A stretch of 64,000 bases of DNA from Chloranthus sessilifolius (taxonomy: Eukaryota; Streptophyta; Magnoliopsida; Chloranthales; Chloranthaceae), in contig CM037591.1 of NCBI GenBank assembly GCA_021018995.1, positions 74,799,901 to 74,863,900 on the forward strand, read 5' to 3'. The position numbers and the translations under genes are program-made. Position 1 is the first letter of the stretch. Every line of letters starts with the position of its first letter. The notes below the pieces were generated by a model. That model did no database searches, was not told the DNA's origin, and worked only from the letters and a program-made list of their open reading frames with translations. This document shows positions 43,933 through 56,100 of the stretch, piece after piece.

Positions 43933-45474
43933 TGGTAACATTTTATATTGTACCTTGTCTTAACCTATTGCAAGCGCACAACGGTATTGTAGTATGTGTA
44001 AAATAATAATAATAATAATTTTGTTTAAAACTAAAGTGTTGGATTGAAATAAAATTATTTTAATGACAAAATTTAAGTTCTCTATCGCAAATTTTTGTAA
44101 TCCTAATTAATTATAACTTCGTTCTCTGAATTTCATATGATTATCTTAAGGCGGCAACGATAATCTAAGAAGAATAAAAGATCGGTTTAACGACAACATC
44201 AAATTTTCTAGCATGAATATCGTTAACAAAACTAAGGCAACATAATCAGGTGATGGAAGTCTAGTAATCTCAATCCTACAACAACAATGATAACAACGAG
44301 AAAGAAATTATGGAAATCGTGAAAACTTTTCAAAACTCATATTTGTTAACCAATCACAATTCTGAATTTAGAAAACTCATAAATTTTTAAAATTCATAAT
44401 CAATTTTTTATATCGGGTTCCTAAACTTATAAAAGAAATTAGCAACTCATTATTCTATAAAATTGAAAAATAATTATAGTAAAAATTAAATTAAAACTAA
44501 TCTAATCATTAGTCTTCCAGATCTTGGTCGTCAATTAAAATCGAGAATCCTTTAGATGAACTAAATAGAGAAATTCTAAAACAAAAATTAAAATTAAAAC
44601 TAAAATTGGAATTGAAAGATGGAAATTTAAATTGCTAAAAACAAAAATTACACTAAGTTGATCTTTCGACCTCTTCAATCTTAGTTGTCAATTAAGATCA
44701 AAACTCCTTAGATGATTATTCTTAGGCGCATGCTCTCTTATTTATAGATGCATAAGAGGCTGGTTACAAAATTGTAGGACTCTATTCTAAGTTAACTTCC
44801 TAAAGCAAAACTACCTAATACATATCTTCCTTATTTAGAACTTCTAGAGTGGTGGAGAATCTTCTTTCTTAATATTCAACAACAGTAAATCTCGCTGAGC
44901 TTTCTTGAATCATGGAGTGCATGAATTCAGCTTGCAGTTTTACGATTTTGCATAGTTGTGCACTGTCTCGTAAGTCTTCAGGAATCAATCGTGTAGTTTT
45001 AGGGGACAAAATCGTGAATACGATTTTGTATCTTTCTTATATTCTTCGTACAATTCTTCATTCGATCGCTTGTAAGCTTCCTTGATCTCTCTCGGTTTAC
45101 TCTTTTCTACTTTGCAAGTTGTCGTACCAATCTGGAGCCAATAATATGGTTACAATCTCTCATTTTGTTTAATCGCAAGGCTGCGATTTTATTCTTTCTC
45201 TGGTTCTCGCTCTCAATTGTGTTTTCTTTACTTTGACTGGATTGTAGGACTTACGATTTCTTTTTATCCTCTCGTAAACTGGCATTTCAGCTATGATTTT
45301 ACTCTTCTTTCCTTGTGATCTCTGCGTTCATGCTTTCGAAGCTCTTTTTGGCATAGATTTGCACTCTCTTCTTCTTCTATCTGCTGATTAAATGTTTACT
45401 ATCTAAACACTATTAGTAAAAAACTATTAACTATCAGTTGAGGGCATCAAAGTGGTAAAATATGTAATTGGTCA
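43933..45474 (-). repeat. Left LTR of the coding-free element (3' LTR if minus)
   Basis: Direct repeat of 47144-48792, starting TGGTAACATTTTA and ending ATTGGTCA on the plus strand. Confidence 0.7.
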
Positions 45475-47088
45475 CACCACCAAACTTGAGTTTTGCTAGT
45501 CCCTAGCAAACATGGGAAAGATATGTATTCCTACTAATAAATTAAATGCTACTTTTGTAGGGACCAAGATTGCATTTAGCAGATGCACCAAGCCTTTAAA
45601 CTCCTAGGTGATCTCTAGTGGAGGAGTTGTCGCCCAAAGGTTTCTAGCGAAGGTACCTACAAGCTTCCAAAATTTTTGAATGTTTCAAAACTTTTCAAGA
45701 CACTAACCTACAATAATACACTTAGTCAATCATTACATGGTTGCAAAAATTTTCAAAAATATGATTCCATTTCTGAATTACTTCCCATCCTAGTTATCCT
45801 TAGTCAGATTCTCAACAGTCTCAATTCATGCAAAGTATGTAGTGTATGCATACCAATGATAGAATTCTATTCGTTATAAATTTTTTTAAACTGCAGATTT
45901 AGAAAATATTTTCATTCAAATCTCATTGTAGCATACACTCTCAAAAGATATTGAAGTTGTTGGGTTCTCTCGAAATGATATATATGAGAATTTTTCAAAG
46001 ATATATAAACAATGTAAATCTCATAAAAAAATAATCCACATATTCTGCTCTTATGCTATCAGAATTTCATAGTGCTTATTAGGAGCATCTCTATTATGCT
46101 CTTACTTTGTGAATCTTAGATCAAAGAGGGCATTGATTGACTTGTAATGGGGCTTGAGTTAAAGGTTCCAAAAAAAGAGTAAGAGGATTCAAAGTTTCTG
46201 AGATTTCAGTTCATCTCTAACCTACTCTTTTACATCTTTTTTTTTTCTTTAGTAAGGATCTAAAAAGTTAGGTCACTTCTTGCCAATTTCTCATATAAAT
46301 CCCTTTTCTTTCTTCTTTATTCTTGCACTCTCTCGATTCTTTCTTTTTTCTTAGATTAGAAACCTTTTTTGCTTCTCTCTCTCCTCTTTTTATTTTCTCA
46401 TATTTTCACTTTCAGATTTTATTTCTTTTTGAGAAGTAACATTTTTGGAACATTCCCTTTTCAATTTTTTTATACACCTTCCACTCCTCTTTTCCCTTTG
46501 ATCTAAATTCTCAGAAGTACAATGGTAAAAGACTAATAATTTTAGGATGTATTTTTGGTTAAGGGCTATAAAATTTGGTACAAAGAAATTTTTCGATTTC
46601 AGACTTCAAATATGAGTTCGAGAGGCAAATATTAGGGATTTTGACTTTTTAGCTTAGACTTATAGAAGGATGGTCTCTTCTCATTCCCAAGGTAATTAGT
46701 AATGTTGTCATATTGTGTCAATACTTATGATAAATAGTTCTAGATCACAAATAACACAATCATAGTCATGGATTCAAAATAGCAAATATGAGATTTCAGT
46801 TTAAGCAATCAAGAAGTTCAAAGGAAAATTGAAAAGGTTAGACATAGTATTCTCTCAATGAAAAGATAAGGCTCCAAAAGCTTACTCAAAAACTCAATTT
46901 TGGTACAAGTGCACAATTGGACTAAACATGAATATCAATTGCATCAAATCATTGATTTTGAACTCCTTTTAAGATGATGGTACTATGATTGAAATCAAAT
47001 TTTATCTAAAACTTTACTCATATATAATGGTTAACTAAATCAAACAGTTAAACTTAAAATCATAAATAAACACTAAACTAAATAAAAC

Positions 47089-47142
<54 letters not shown>

Positions 47143-47143
47143 T
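45475..47143. other. Internal region of the coding-free LTR element
   Basis: AT-rich with pyrimidine-rich stretches and no open frame of note. It ends in a (TA)n run (47095-47140). Confidence 0.6.
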
Positions 47144-48792
47144 TAGTAGCACTTTATACTATACATTGTCTTAACCAATTGCAAATGCGTAACAATATTG
47201 TAATACCTATATTAGGTATCGATCCCACAGGAAACGTATATATCTAAAAAATCTTTATTTGCCTTTAAAGAATAAAAAAAATAGTTTTGTATAAAATTAA
47301 AGTGTTGGATTGAAATAAAATTATTTTAATGCAAAGTTTAGGTTCCCTATTGCAGATTTTTATAATCCTAATTAATTATAAATTCATTATTTGAATTTCA
47401 TGTGATTATCTTAAGGCGACAACGACAACATAAGAAGAATAAAAGATCGATCTAAGACACAATGGCAACATAAATGTTTTTAGTATGAATATCGTTAACA
47501 AATTTGACTAAAGCAATATAGTCGGGTGATAGAAGTCTAGTAATCTCAATCCTATAGAAACAACAACAATAAAGAGAAAGAAATTAAAAAAATCGTGAAA
47601 ATCTTTCAAAACTCATAGACAAGTTTTAAAACTCATATTTGTTAATCAATCACAATTTCCAATTTAAAAAACTCATAAATTCTTAACTATTCATACTTAA
47701 TGTTTGATATCGGATTCCTAAACTTATAAAAGAAATTAGCTTCTCATTATTCTATGAAATCGAAAAACAGTTACAAGTACTGAGTTTAAAATTGTTGAAA
47801 GTAAAAATTAAATTAAAACTAATCTAATCATTAGTCTTCCAAATCTTAGTCGTCAATTAAAATCGAGAATCCTTTAGATGAACTAAATACAGAAATTGAA
47901 AAACAGAAATTAAAATTAAAATTAAAACTAAAACTGGAATTGAAAGACAGGAATTTAAATTGTTGGAAATAAAAACTACACTAAGTTGATCCTCTGTCCT
48001 CTTTAATCTTAGTTGTCAATTAAGATCAAAGCTCCTTGGATGATTATTCTTAGACATAGGCACTCTTATTTCTAAAAGCATAAGAGGCCGATTATAAAAT
48101 TGTATGACTCTATTCTAAGTAAACTTTCTAAAACTAATTTTCCTAAAACTAAACTACCTTATACATATCTTCCTTATTTAAAACTTTTAGAGTCGTGAAG
48201 AATCTTCTTTCCCTGAATCGTGAAATGCATGGACTCTTCTTATGATTTTACAATTTTGTATGGTTGTACACACACGTAAGTCTTCAGAAATCAATCGTAT
48301 AGCTTTTCAATGGGCAATCGTGAATATGATTTTATATCTTTCAATATATTCTTCGAACGATTCTTCATTCGATCACTCGTAAGCTTCCTCGATCTCTCTG
48401 TGTACTCTTCTCTACTTTGCTAGCTCTCACACACAATCTGGAGCTAATCATATGGTTACAATCTCTTATTTTGTTCAATCGCAAGGTTGCAATTTTGTTC
48501 TTCCTCTTATTCTCGCTCACGATTGTGTTTTCTTTACTTCGACTACATCATAAGACTTACGATTGACTTACGATTTCTTATCATTGTTTAGTAAACTGAC
48601 ATTTTAGCTACAATTTTACTTATCTTTCATTGCGATCTCTGCGTTTGTGTTTTCGAAGCTCTTTTTGACACAAATTTACACTTATTCAATCTGCTAATCT
48701 AAATGTTCACTATCAAAACACTATTAGTAACAAACTATAGACTATGAGCACTCAGTTGAAGACATCAAAGTGGTAAAATATGTAACTGATCA
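47144..48792 (-). repeat. Right LTR of the coding-free element (5' LTR if minus)
   Basis: About 1.65 kb. It carries about 70 bases near its left end (with GGTATCGATCCCACAGG) that the other LTR lacks. Confidence 0.7.
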
Positions 48793-49505
48793 CTGACCCA
48801 ATGGTGCACCCAAAATTACAAATAATTTGACATTTTTTTTTTTTCATTCAAGTGCATCACCCTTTTCCTGGGTTTAGGACATGGCCTTACCTTAGATAAA
48901 ATCTTTGATTTAAGCAAATCATTAGTCTAAATATAGTATGAAAAGAGTGAATTGGATGCATAGTGACAAATTTCGTTTTCAACAATATTTTGATAGGGTT
49001 ACGGGAAATTTTCTGGGAGTATAAAATATATATAATAAATTTATTAAATATTTATAAAAATCTATTTATTATTTTTAAAAAAAAATTAAAATTAAAATTC
49101 ATTAATTTCTGTGATGCGTTGTTAATTTCACAGAAATGATTGAAATTTAGGAGATTTTGGAGAAATTGGTGAAATTTCAGCAAAAATTTCATCCAACCCC
49201 TTCTTTGCTAAATTTCAGAAAAAATTTAGAGATATTTATTACCATGATTGGGAGGACGGAAATTTTAAAATAATTTATTTAATTATTTTAAATGATTAAA
49301 ATGTCCTAACTTATAAATCCCTTTTAAGATTAAAAATTCAGCTCTCGGAATCTCTTATTGTCTATTCTTTTCGTCTCCAAATCTTTCCTTCATTATCCCT
49401 CGCCCATCCCACAAACCCTAATAGCCCTCCTGTTCCTAATGCGTCGCCTCCATCTCTCTCTCTCTCTCTCTTAGGCTATACAAAATCATAAATTATTACT
49501 AAAGA

Positions 49506-49507
<2 letters not shown>

Positions 49508-49535
<28 letters not shown>
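49508..49535 (+). repeat. Poly-A run
   Basis: Run of about 27 A bases at the right edge of duplicated copy A; copy B has only a mixed A/G stretch here. Confidence 0.8.
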
Positions 49536-49537
<2 letters not shown>

Positions 49538-49540
49538 TTG

Positions 49541-49991
49541 AAGGTCCGAATATAAATGTCAGCCACGAATGATCCACACTCTCCGCACCGCCCTTTGTTC
49601 ATCACATCAGAATCTCCATCCAATCTAAAAAGATACTGCTTAATCTTGAAGGTTCATTTCAGAGTGACACTAGCCAGCCCATTGCATGAGTCCAAATGTG
49701 CCAGCAAGGGGGACCAATTCAACTAACTGCCAGTGCCAGCCAATAGTGGACTAGTCAAATGTAATCCACAGCTACCGAGAAATGCAAAATGCAAAATGAA
49801 GTAACAGCAACAGCAACAGCAGGTTCGAGGCCAGCTTACCCATCCACAAAAACAATAAAATAAAATAATGGGGGTTGGTTCTTCATCAAGGAATGCTTTA
49901 ATCATCTTCACTGTCATGGACATGTAGCAAATGAATTTTGTTACCTGACAAGGTCGTACAGCTCGACAGTCAGATTCATGTTTACTGGGCA
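49541..49991 (-). other. 3' flank of the Kdo transferase exon
   Basis: Directly follows the stop codon on the minus strand and probably holds the 3' UTR. It contains a CTG/TTG-rich stretch (49805-49820). The short open frames here have no family match. Confidence 0.4.
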
Positions 49992-50183
49992 TTAGCCTTT
50001 ATCTGGTTTTGGGAAAGCCCATCGTTCTATGATATGGTTATTGATTAGATTCCAAACATTTCCCACAACACCTCTCGACATAGCCAAATATGCTTGTTTT
50101 GCAGCTGCACGACGCGCTTCCAAAACTTGAGAATTGCTTAACAGCTCATTGAGGGCTTCCATGAGCTCTAGTTTTCCAGAAAC
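49992..50183 (-). CDS. KDTA: Terminal exon of a Kdo transferase (KDTA, GT30) gene
   Basis: An intact 63-codon exon with a TTTTTGCAG acceptor and a TAA stop. It encodes VSGKLELMEALNELLSNSQV, then LEARRAAAKQAYLAMSRGVV and GNVWNLINNHII, matching the C-terminal end of plant 3-deoxy-D-manno-octulosonic acid transferase. That enzyme adds Kdo to a lipid A-like precursor, and in Arabidopsis it is reported in mitochondria. No frame break is seen. No other exon of the gene was found in the 13.8 kb to the right, which is filled by a retroelement, a SINE, LINEs and a repeat segment. Either the last intron is very long or this is an isolated fragment. The tail after NNHII (ERWAFPKPDKG) is longer than I would expect. 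Confidence 0.65.
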   Translation of the reverse strand, partial: VSGKLELMEALNELLSNSQVLEARRAAAKQAYLAMSRGVVGNVWNLINNHIIERWAFPKPDKG

Positions 50184-50218
50184 CTGCAAAAATAATTGAT
50201 ATTTGGAGCTGTGTTTGT

Positions 50219-50221
<3 letters not shown>

Positions 50222-50253
<32 letters not shown>
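50222..50253. repeat. (TA)n microsatellite in the putative last intron
   Basis: About 16 TA units, 38 bases upstream of the Kdo transferase acceptor. Confidence 0.9.
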
Positions 50254-50257
<4 letters not shown>

Positions 50258-51282
50258 ACCCAAGGTGGGTTGAAATGCATGGTGGATCCATGCATTTGAA
50301 TCAGGTGGGGTTCGCGTGGCATCCATACAAAGGATTAGGTGCCACGGCAACTTGCCCGAGGGTGATCAGAGGCCACCCAAAAACTTTAGACATAACCCGA
50401 TGCATATCTACCGTCCAAAATGTAGTCAAAGGAGAAAAATTCAATGCACCAGGATGTGTGGGGCGGTACACAAACTTTGACCACAGTTTTGACCATAAAC
50501 AAAACAAAACAAAACAAAAAATAATTTTTTTTACTTTTATAAATCACATACTATGTGACACATAATGCCAGAATGGGTGTTGTTTGGGGATCACTATGTT
50601 TTTCGCATAAGTCATGATGGCATATGCGATACAGGATACTATGTGATCGCATACACCTCCAACATTCATAAATATGACCGTTGGAGTTTTTTTCTATTTT
50701 TTTTTTTACATCTTAGGTCTCCCTAAAGCTTATAAATAAGGGGTTCCTCTTCTTAATTCATACCACATCCATTCAAAGCATGATTTTTGTCTCTTTAGTC
50801 TTTTTTTTGAGTTTTAAGTGCTCTCTCTCTCTGTCTCTTAAATCTTTGTTCATAATGTTTTTGCTCTATTTTGTAATTAATTAAGCAAAGAGTTGAGACT
50901 TGAGAGCTTCAATCTTCATTAGTATTCCATCATTCTTCATGCAAAGACTTGAGAGTTCTACTATTTTGTTTAACATCAATGAAATTTATATTTCTCCTTC
51001 TAACTTATAGATTATCTACTTATCTTGTACACTTTTATTCCGTATTCTAGACACTATAAAATTAAGAGAGCACAAAATTAACACAACATATATTATACAC
51101 TTTTGAGGATTTTTTGGGTTTTTTTGAAAAAAAATAAAAATAAATAAATAAATATATATATATATGTCATTGCATATGCGATTAACAACATTGGCCAATG
51201 GCATGTGATCTAGGATTCGAGTGCATGGGTTCATATCTGTGCACTCCAACCCATGTACCCTTTTTCCACACACACACACACC

Positions 51283-51346
<64 letters not shown>

Positions 51347-52080
51347 AGAACTTTATTATGAGATTTATCAGCATTTTAATGATATTTTGGGCCTGTTTGC
51401 ATTAGATTTCATGGATTGAGAGAGAATTCATCTGAAACCCTCTTTCATGATTTATTGGGGCTTGAAACCTATCCAACCGTTGGATCTATGAATCGTTTCA
51501 AAGAGTTGACCATTTTTTTGGTGGGAATCACCAGATTTAGTTACTAGGCAATCGGAGTTTGCATTTGCGAAGTTTTGCTCTCAAAACTGTGGGCATTTAC
51601 TGGTTTTTTGGGCAGTTGCTCCAAATTTGACCTGAATGATGTTTGGGTTGATGTTTTAAATGTCATCAGAATATATTTCAAGTGATATTGGCCAGTGGGG
51701 TGGGGTATTTGGAGGTAGATTGATGTTATCTTGAGAAGATTCGAAACCTTTGTCACACATATACAGTGTATCGACTAGTATTGATATATGTGGCTGTACA
51801 TTTGTTGCTGTTTACCTTGAAATGCGTATTTCTCATTGATGCTGATACTTAGCTTCCAGAAGCAGTATGGAGCGTGTAGTAGGTTGGAAATGGAAGCATC
51901 ATTAGAAGCTTGAAATTGAGCTACTTCATGGTTGGAAGCCGTAGTGGGAGCGAGATTCCAAAGCTGGAGCAGCACACTAAGTAGAAGATTCCTTGTAATA
52001 GGTGCTGATGTCTTGAAAACAAACGAGTTGCTTCCTTTCAATGGTTCGCATGAAAGATCCGTAAAATTATTTGGTTATTG
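50254..52080. other. Non-coding stretch with a promoter-like patch
   Basis: No gene recognised. Around 50680-50840 GACCGTTGGAGTTTTTTT is followed by CTTATAAATAAGG (50728), CATACCACATCCATTC and a (CT)n run. This layout resembles the 5' ends of plant PIF/Harbinger-type elements, but no transposase follows. (TA)n runs lie at 51284-51342. Confidence 0.3.
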
Positions 52081-52085
52081 CTGCC

Positions 52086-53108
52086 TGATGCGGGAACTTA
52101 CTAAATGCAATGTTAGGGCTGAGATTAGGATTAACATTAATTTAATCAATTAAAATAACAATTTCTCATAACAAATTATCACGAAAATTCTAGAAATTGA
52201 ATTAGGTGATCTAATTTCGGCCCAAAATAGTGTTACTTTTGTGTGCGTTCCCTATCGCGGATCTAGAAGACTAGAATTCTTATAAACGGCTAGATCTCCA
52301 ATAGTTTTAGGACGTCGAACGAACTCGCAAGCGGGTTCTCTCGATACCAAACGAAAATAAAAGGTTAATAAAATTAATGATGAACAAAATATTGATTTAG
52401 GGCTTTGATGAGATCAATTAAATAATTAGAATTACGCTACTTACGCAAACCGTAGATCTAAAGAAGATAGAGATGGAAGAAGAGTTGGCCTCGCACCAAA
52501 CCGCAAGCGGGAATCGAAGAATCGCTCTTCGTTTTGAGAGAATCACACCCTTACGAAAGTTTAGAACTCTCAATTTGCATAAGCAATTTTCATTAACCAA
52601 AAACTCCTCATAAAGTTTACAAGCCTTTAAATGGGCTAGCCAATGCATAAAATTAAAAATCCTATTATAACTCTAATTCCTAATTCAAATAAAAGAAATA
52701 TCCTAATTCTTCTAAAACAATAAGGAAACTAATCTTATTTCTAATAAAAGAAACAACTTACTTTCTAAAATAAAATAATAAAAGATACTAATCCTAATTC
52801 AATTAGGATTCTTAAAATTCGTCACTTTATGTCCAGCTTCCGAAAACTGACCATAACTTCTTCAATACTTGTTGGAATTGCTTAAATTTTGGCTCATTGG
52901 AAAGCTACTTCGATAAGCTTTTAACTATGATCAATTTTGTATCAATCCGACTTCGTTTAACACTTCAAAATAGGCCAAACATAAAAGTAACGGGATTAAA
53001 AGTTACTCTTCTGCCGATAAGTTACTTTTCTTCTTTCTGATTACTTTGATGTTCTTCTTTTACCTCCGATATGTTATGGGCGGTTGCTTGAATCGGATGT
53101 CCCCATCA
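52086..53108 (-). repeat. 3' LTR of the minus-strand chromovirus
   Basis: 1023 bp. On the minus strand it starts TGATGGGGACATCC and ends TCCCGCATCA. Confidence 0.92.
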
Positions 53109-53109
53109 A

Positions 53110-56100
53110 CTCTCCCTGGGTTCATCCCCGATGAATGTTGGTTGTGATAACGGTCCAAATGATCCGGATCAAGCTGTTGAAATTCCTCTTGTGTAATCTA
53201 AGTATTTTCTGTGTCGGCCTTGTTCTTCCACTTGACGAAGTACTTCTGAAGTCCCCCATGGTTGGTGGACACAATTTGATCTTCCAACACATCTTCGCTG
53301 ATCTCACGGATTTGCCAAGTAGGTGGGGTAACGGTGTAGGAAGGGGAATAATTGGATCATCGGATGCAGAAGCCTCAAAGGGGTTGGCAGGGATGGTTGA
53401 AGGGTCATGGAATGGAACAAAGTCCTCTACATTAAAAGTCGCGCTAATCCCTAATTCCGGAGGAAGATCTAAGATGCAAGCATTAGAACCAGCACGCTTA
53501 AAGATCTGATAGGGTCCAGCACCACGAGCTTGTAACTTCTTTGCAACTCCTTGCGGGAATCGCTCGGGTCTATTTTGAACAATCACAAAATTACCCTCTT
53601 GAAATTCTTTGAACCGTCTATGAGAATCTGCAGAGAACTTGTATTTTTCATTCTTTAAATTAATTCTTTTCTTAATCTCAGCATGCAACTCATGAATGCG
53701 ATGCGCAAATGTGGATGCAGACTCTGATGACCGATAATGAATGGACATTGGAATGAGATCTACTGGTGTCCTAGGTTTATACCCATGCACAATTTGGAAC
53801 GGACTCATACCTATGGTTCTATTAACCGAATTGTTATATACAAACTCAGCGACAGGTAAGATGGAATCCTAACTCCTCATGTGCTCGCCCACTAGACACC
53901 TTAACAGATTTCCTAGACTCCTATTGACAACCTCGGTTTGCCCGTCAGTTTGGGGATGATAAGCAAATGAAAATTGTAGTCGGGTTCCCATTTTGTGCCA
54001 TAGTGTCTTCCAAAAATAACTGACAAATTTAACGTCACGGTCAGACACTATCGTCTTAGGCAAACCGTGTAGATGAACGACCTCATTAAAGAACAGGGTA
54101 GCAATGTGACTAGCATCGGAGGTCTTCGCACACTCAATGAAGTGGGCCATCTTAGAGAAATGGTCCACAACAACGAACACTGAGTCGTGCTTTCGGAAGG
54201 TTTTAGGGAGGCCTAACACGAAGTCCATTGATAGGTCTTGCCATGGGTGTGTGGTACCGGTAAAGGTGTATACAATCTCGTGTTTTGCCTCTTTTGCTTT
54301 GCCAACTGGGAAACACGACACTGACTGATAATTCTGGCAACATCTCTGGTGAGATTAGGCCAATAGAATCGGTCTTTAACCAATGCGACAGTTTTATTGC
54401 GACCAAAATGACCAGCAACCCCTCCGGCGTGTAATTCCCAAACGAGAAAGTCTCGCAAAGAAGTGCGAGGAATACACAATCGGTGTTTCAAGAACAAATA
54501 CCCATCCTGTAGGGTATATTTACTCCCTCTGACAGGTTGTCCGCTCACAAGTGAGGCATACTCTTCGCCAAAATCCGGATATGTGGGGTAATCCTCCACG
54601 AGGTGTTCGAATCCGGTTACCTCAACGCTTAATGAGTGCAACGTCACCATTCTGCGGCTAAGCGCGTCAGCCACTCGATTCTCCACACCGGTCCTATATT
54701 TCAGCACAAAGGTAAACCCTTGAAGTTGTTCAACCCATTTCGCATGTCATGGGTTTAACTTCTTTCGAGAATTCAAAAATCGCAGGGCTTCGTGGTCCGA
54801 GAACAAGACGAATTTATGTGGTAATAGTTAGTGCTTCCAATATTTAAGGGATTGGACTACCGCGTAGAATTCTTTGTCATAGGTCGAGTACTTCTGCCTG
54901 GCCTCATTTAGCTTTTCACTGAAATAAGCTATCGGATGGCCCTCTTGGCTCAGTACTCCTCCGATACTTACGTCTGACGCATCACACGCAACTTCAAAGA
55001 CCTTAGAGAAGTCAGGAAGGTGCATGACAGGAGCTTTCGTCATTCGAGATTTAATCTCCTTGAAAGCCTTAGCCGCAGTAGGTGTCCACTTAAACTCTCC
55101 CTTTCTAATGCAGATAGGGAAGTTATCAGACCGGGTTACGATGAACCGCCAGAAATGTATAACCCATGGAAGCTATGAACTTCGTGAATGTTTCGAGGTT
55201 CGGGCCATTCAACGATAGCTTTGACCATTTCGAGGTCTGCAGTCATTCCATCAGAGGTCACAACGAACCCTAAGAAGACAACGCGATGTGACATGAACGT
55301 GCACTTCTTTAGGTTCGCGTACAACTTCTCTCCTCGGAGAGACACAAACTTGCCTTAAATGGTCCAAGTGTTGTTCCTTATTGTGACTGTAGATAAGGAT
55401 GTCGTCAAAATAAGCCACAAGGAACTTGCCGATGAAAGGTCGTAACACCTGCGTCATGATACACATAAATCTACTCAGGGCGTTCGAAAGCCCAAAAGGC
55501 ATGACAAACCATTCGTACAAACCATCTTTGATTTTGAAGGCCGTTTTCCATTCGTCCCTGGGACGAACTCGGATTTGATGGTACCCACTTTTCAAATCGA
55601 TCTTCGAAAAAATTGTGGCACCTACCATCATGTCTAACATAACGGATTAAGTTGTATTTTCTGACCTTTGTGAGTGAAGGAACACACGTTCGATCGACCG
55701 AATAGTGTAACATCCATGTCATACAACCAAGGCATCCCGAGGATGATATGCCCCACATCCATGGGCACAACATCGCACCACAAGGTGTCCTTATATGATC
55801 CGAATTGTATAGGAACCTGACACCTTTGTGAAACAGGGATGGATGATGAATTAACCCAAGCAATCTTATAGGGTCGTGGGTGAGCTACGGGCGTGAGCCC
55901 CAAACGAGAAACTGTACTTTCAGAAACCACATTGGTACAACTTCCACTATCAACAAGGACTCGACAGGCTTTCATCCTACACGTGGCTATGGTATAAAAG
56001 ATATTATCCCGTCGTCAATCATCACTCTCCTTTGATTGGGCTACAGCACATCTAACCACAAGAACCCGCGAGGTATTATCCTCTCCAACGGGATAGGAGA

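Larger units (their letters stand above)
43933..48792 (-). mobile_element. Coding-free LTR element, old, 5 bp target duplication
   Basis: Two direct repeats, 43933-45474 and 47144-48792, flank 1.67 kb without coding capacity. CTGAC lies on both sides (43928-43932 and 48793-48797). Minus-strand orientation is suggested by a TATAAATAAG box (44746-44737), LTR start TGACCA or TGATCA, and a G-rich stretch (TTTGGTGGTG) just before the LTR start at 45474. The two repeats differ by some 15 percent plus indels by eye, so the insertion is old. Size and lack of genes fit a non-autonomous (LARD-like) element. No primer site was recognised; a (TA)n run occupies that place. Confidence 0.7.
42543..49540. 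repeat. Duplicated segment, copy A, carrying two later insertions
   Basis: Without its insertions (42897-43290 and 43933-48792) this segment aligns along its length with 61935-63745. Shared phrases include CACAATAGATCTTGA, GGTCAGATGTTGATTCCA and GATGGTGCACCC. It is non-coding, ending in a (CT)n run and AT-rich sequence. It may be a small segmental duplication or two copies of an unrecognised element. Confidence 0.8.

Noticed and set aside
47095-47140. (TA)n run as a regulatory element.
   Set aside because: Plain microsatellite; similar runs occur at 50222, 51284 and 57335.
49723-49992. 89-codon minus-strand frame directly after the Kdo transferase stop.
   Set aside because: Most likely 3' untranslated sequence of that exon; no family match.
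53135-53509. Plus-strand frame of 124 codons.
   Set aside because: Shadow of the minus-strand chromovirus pol.
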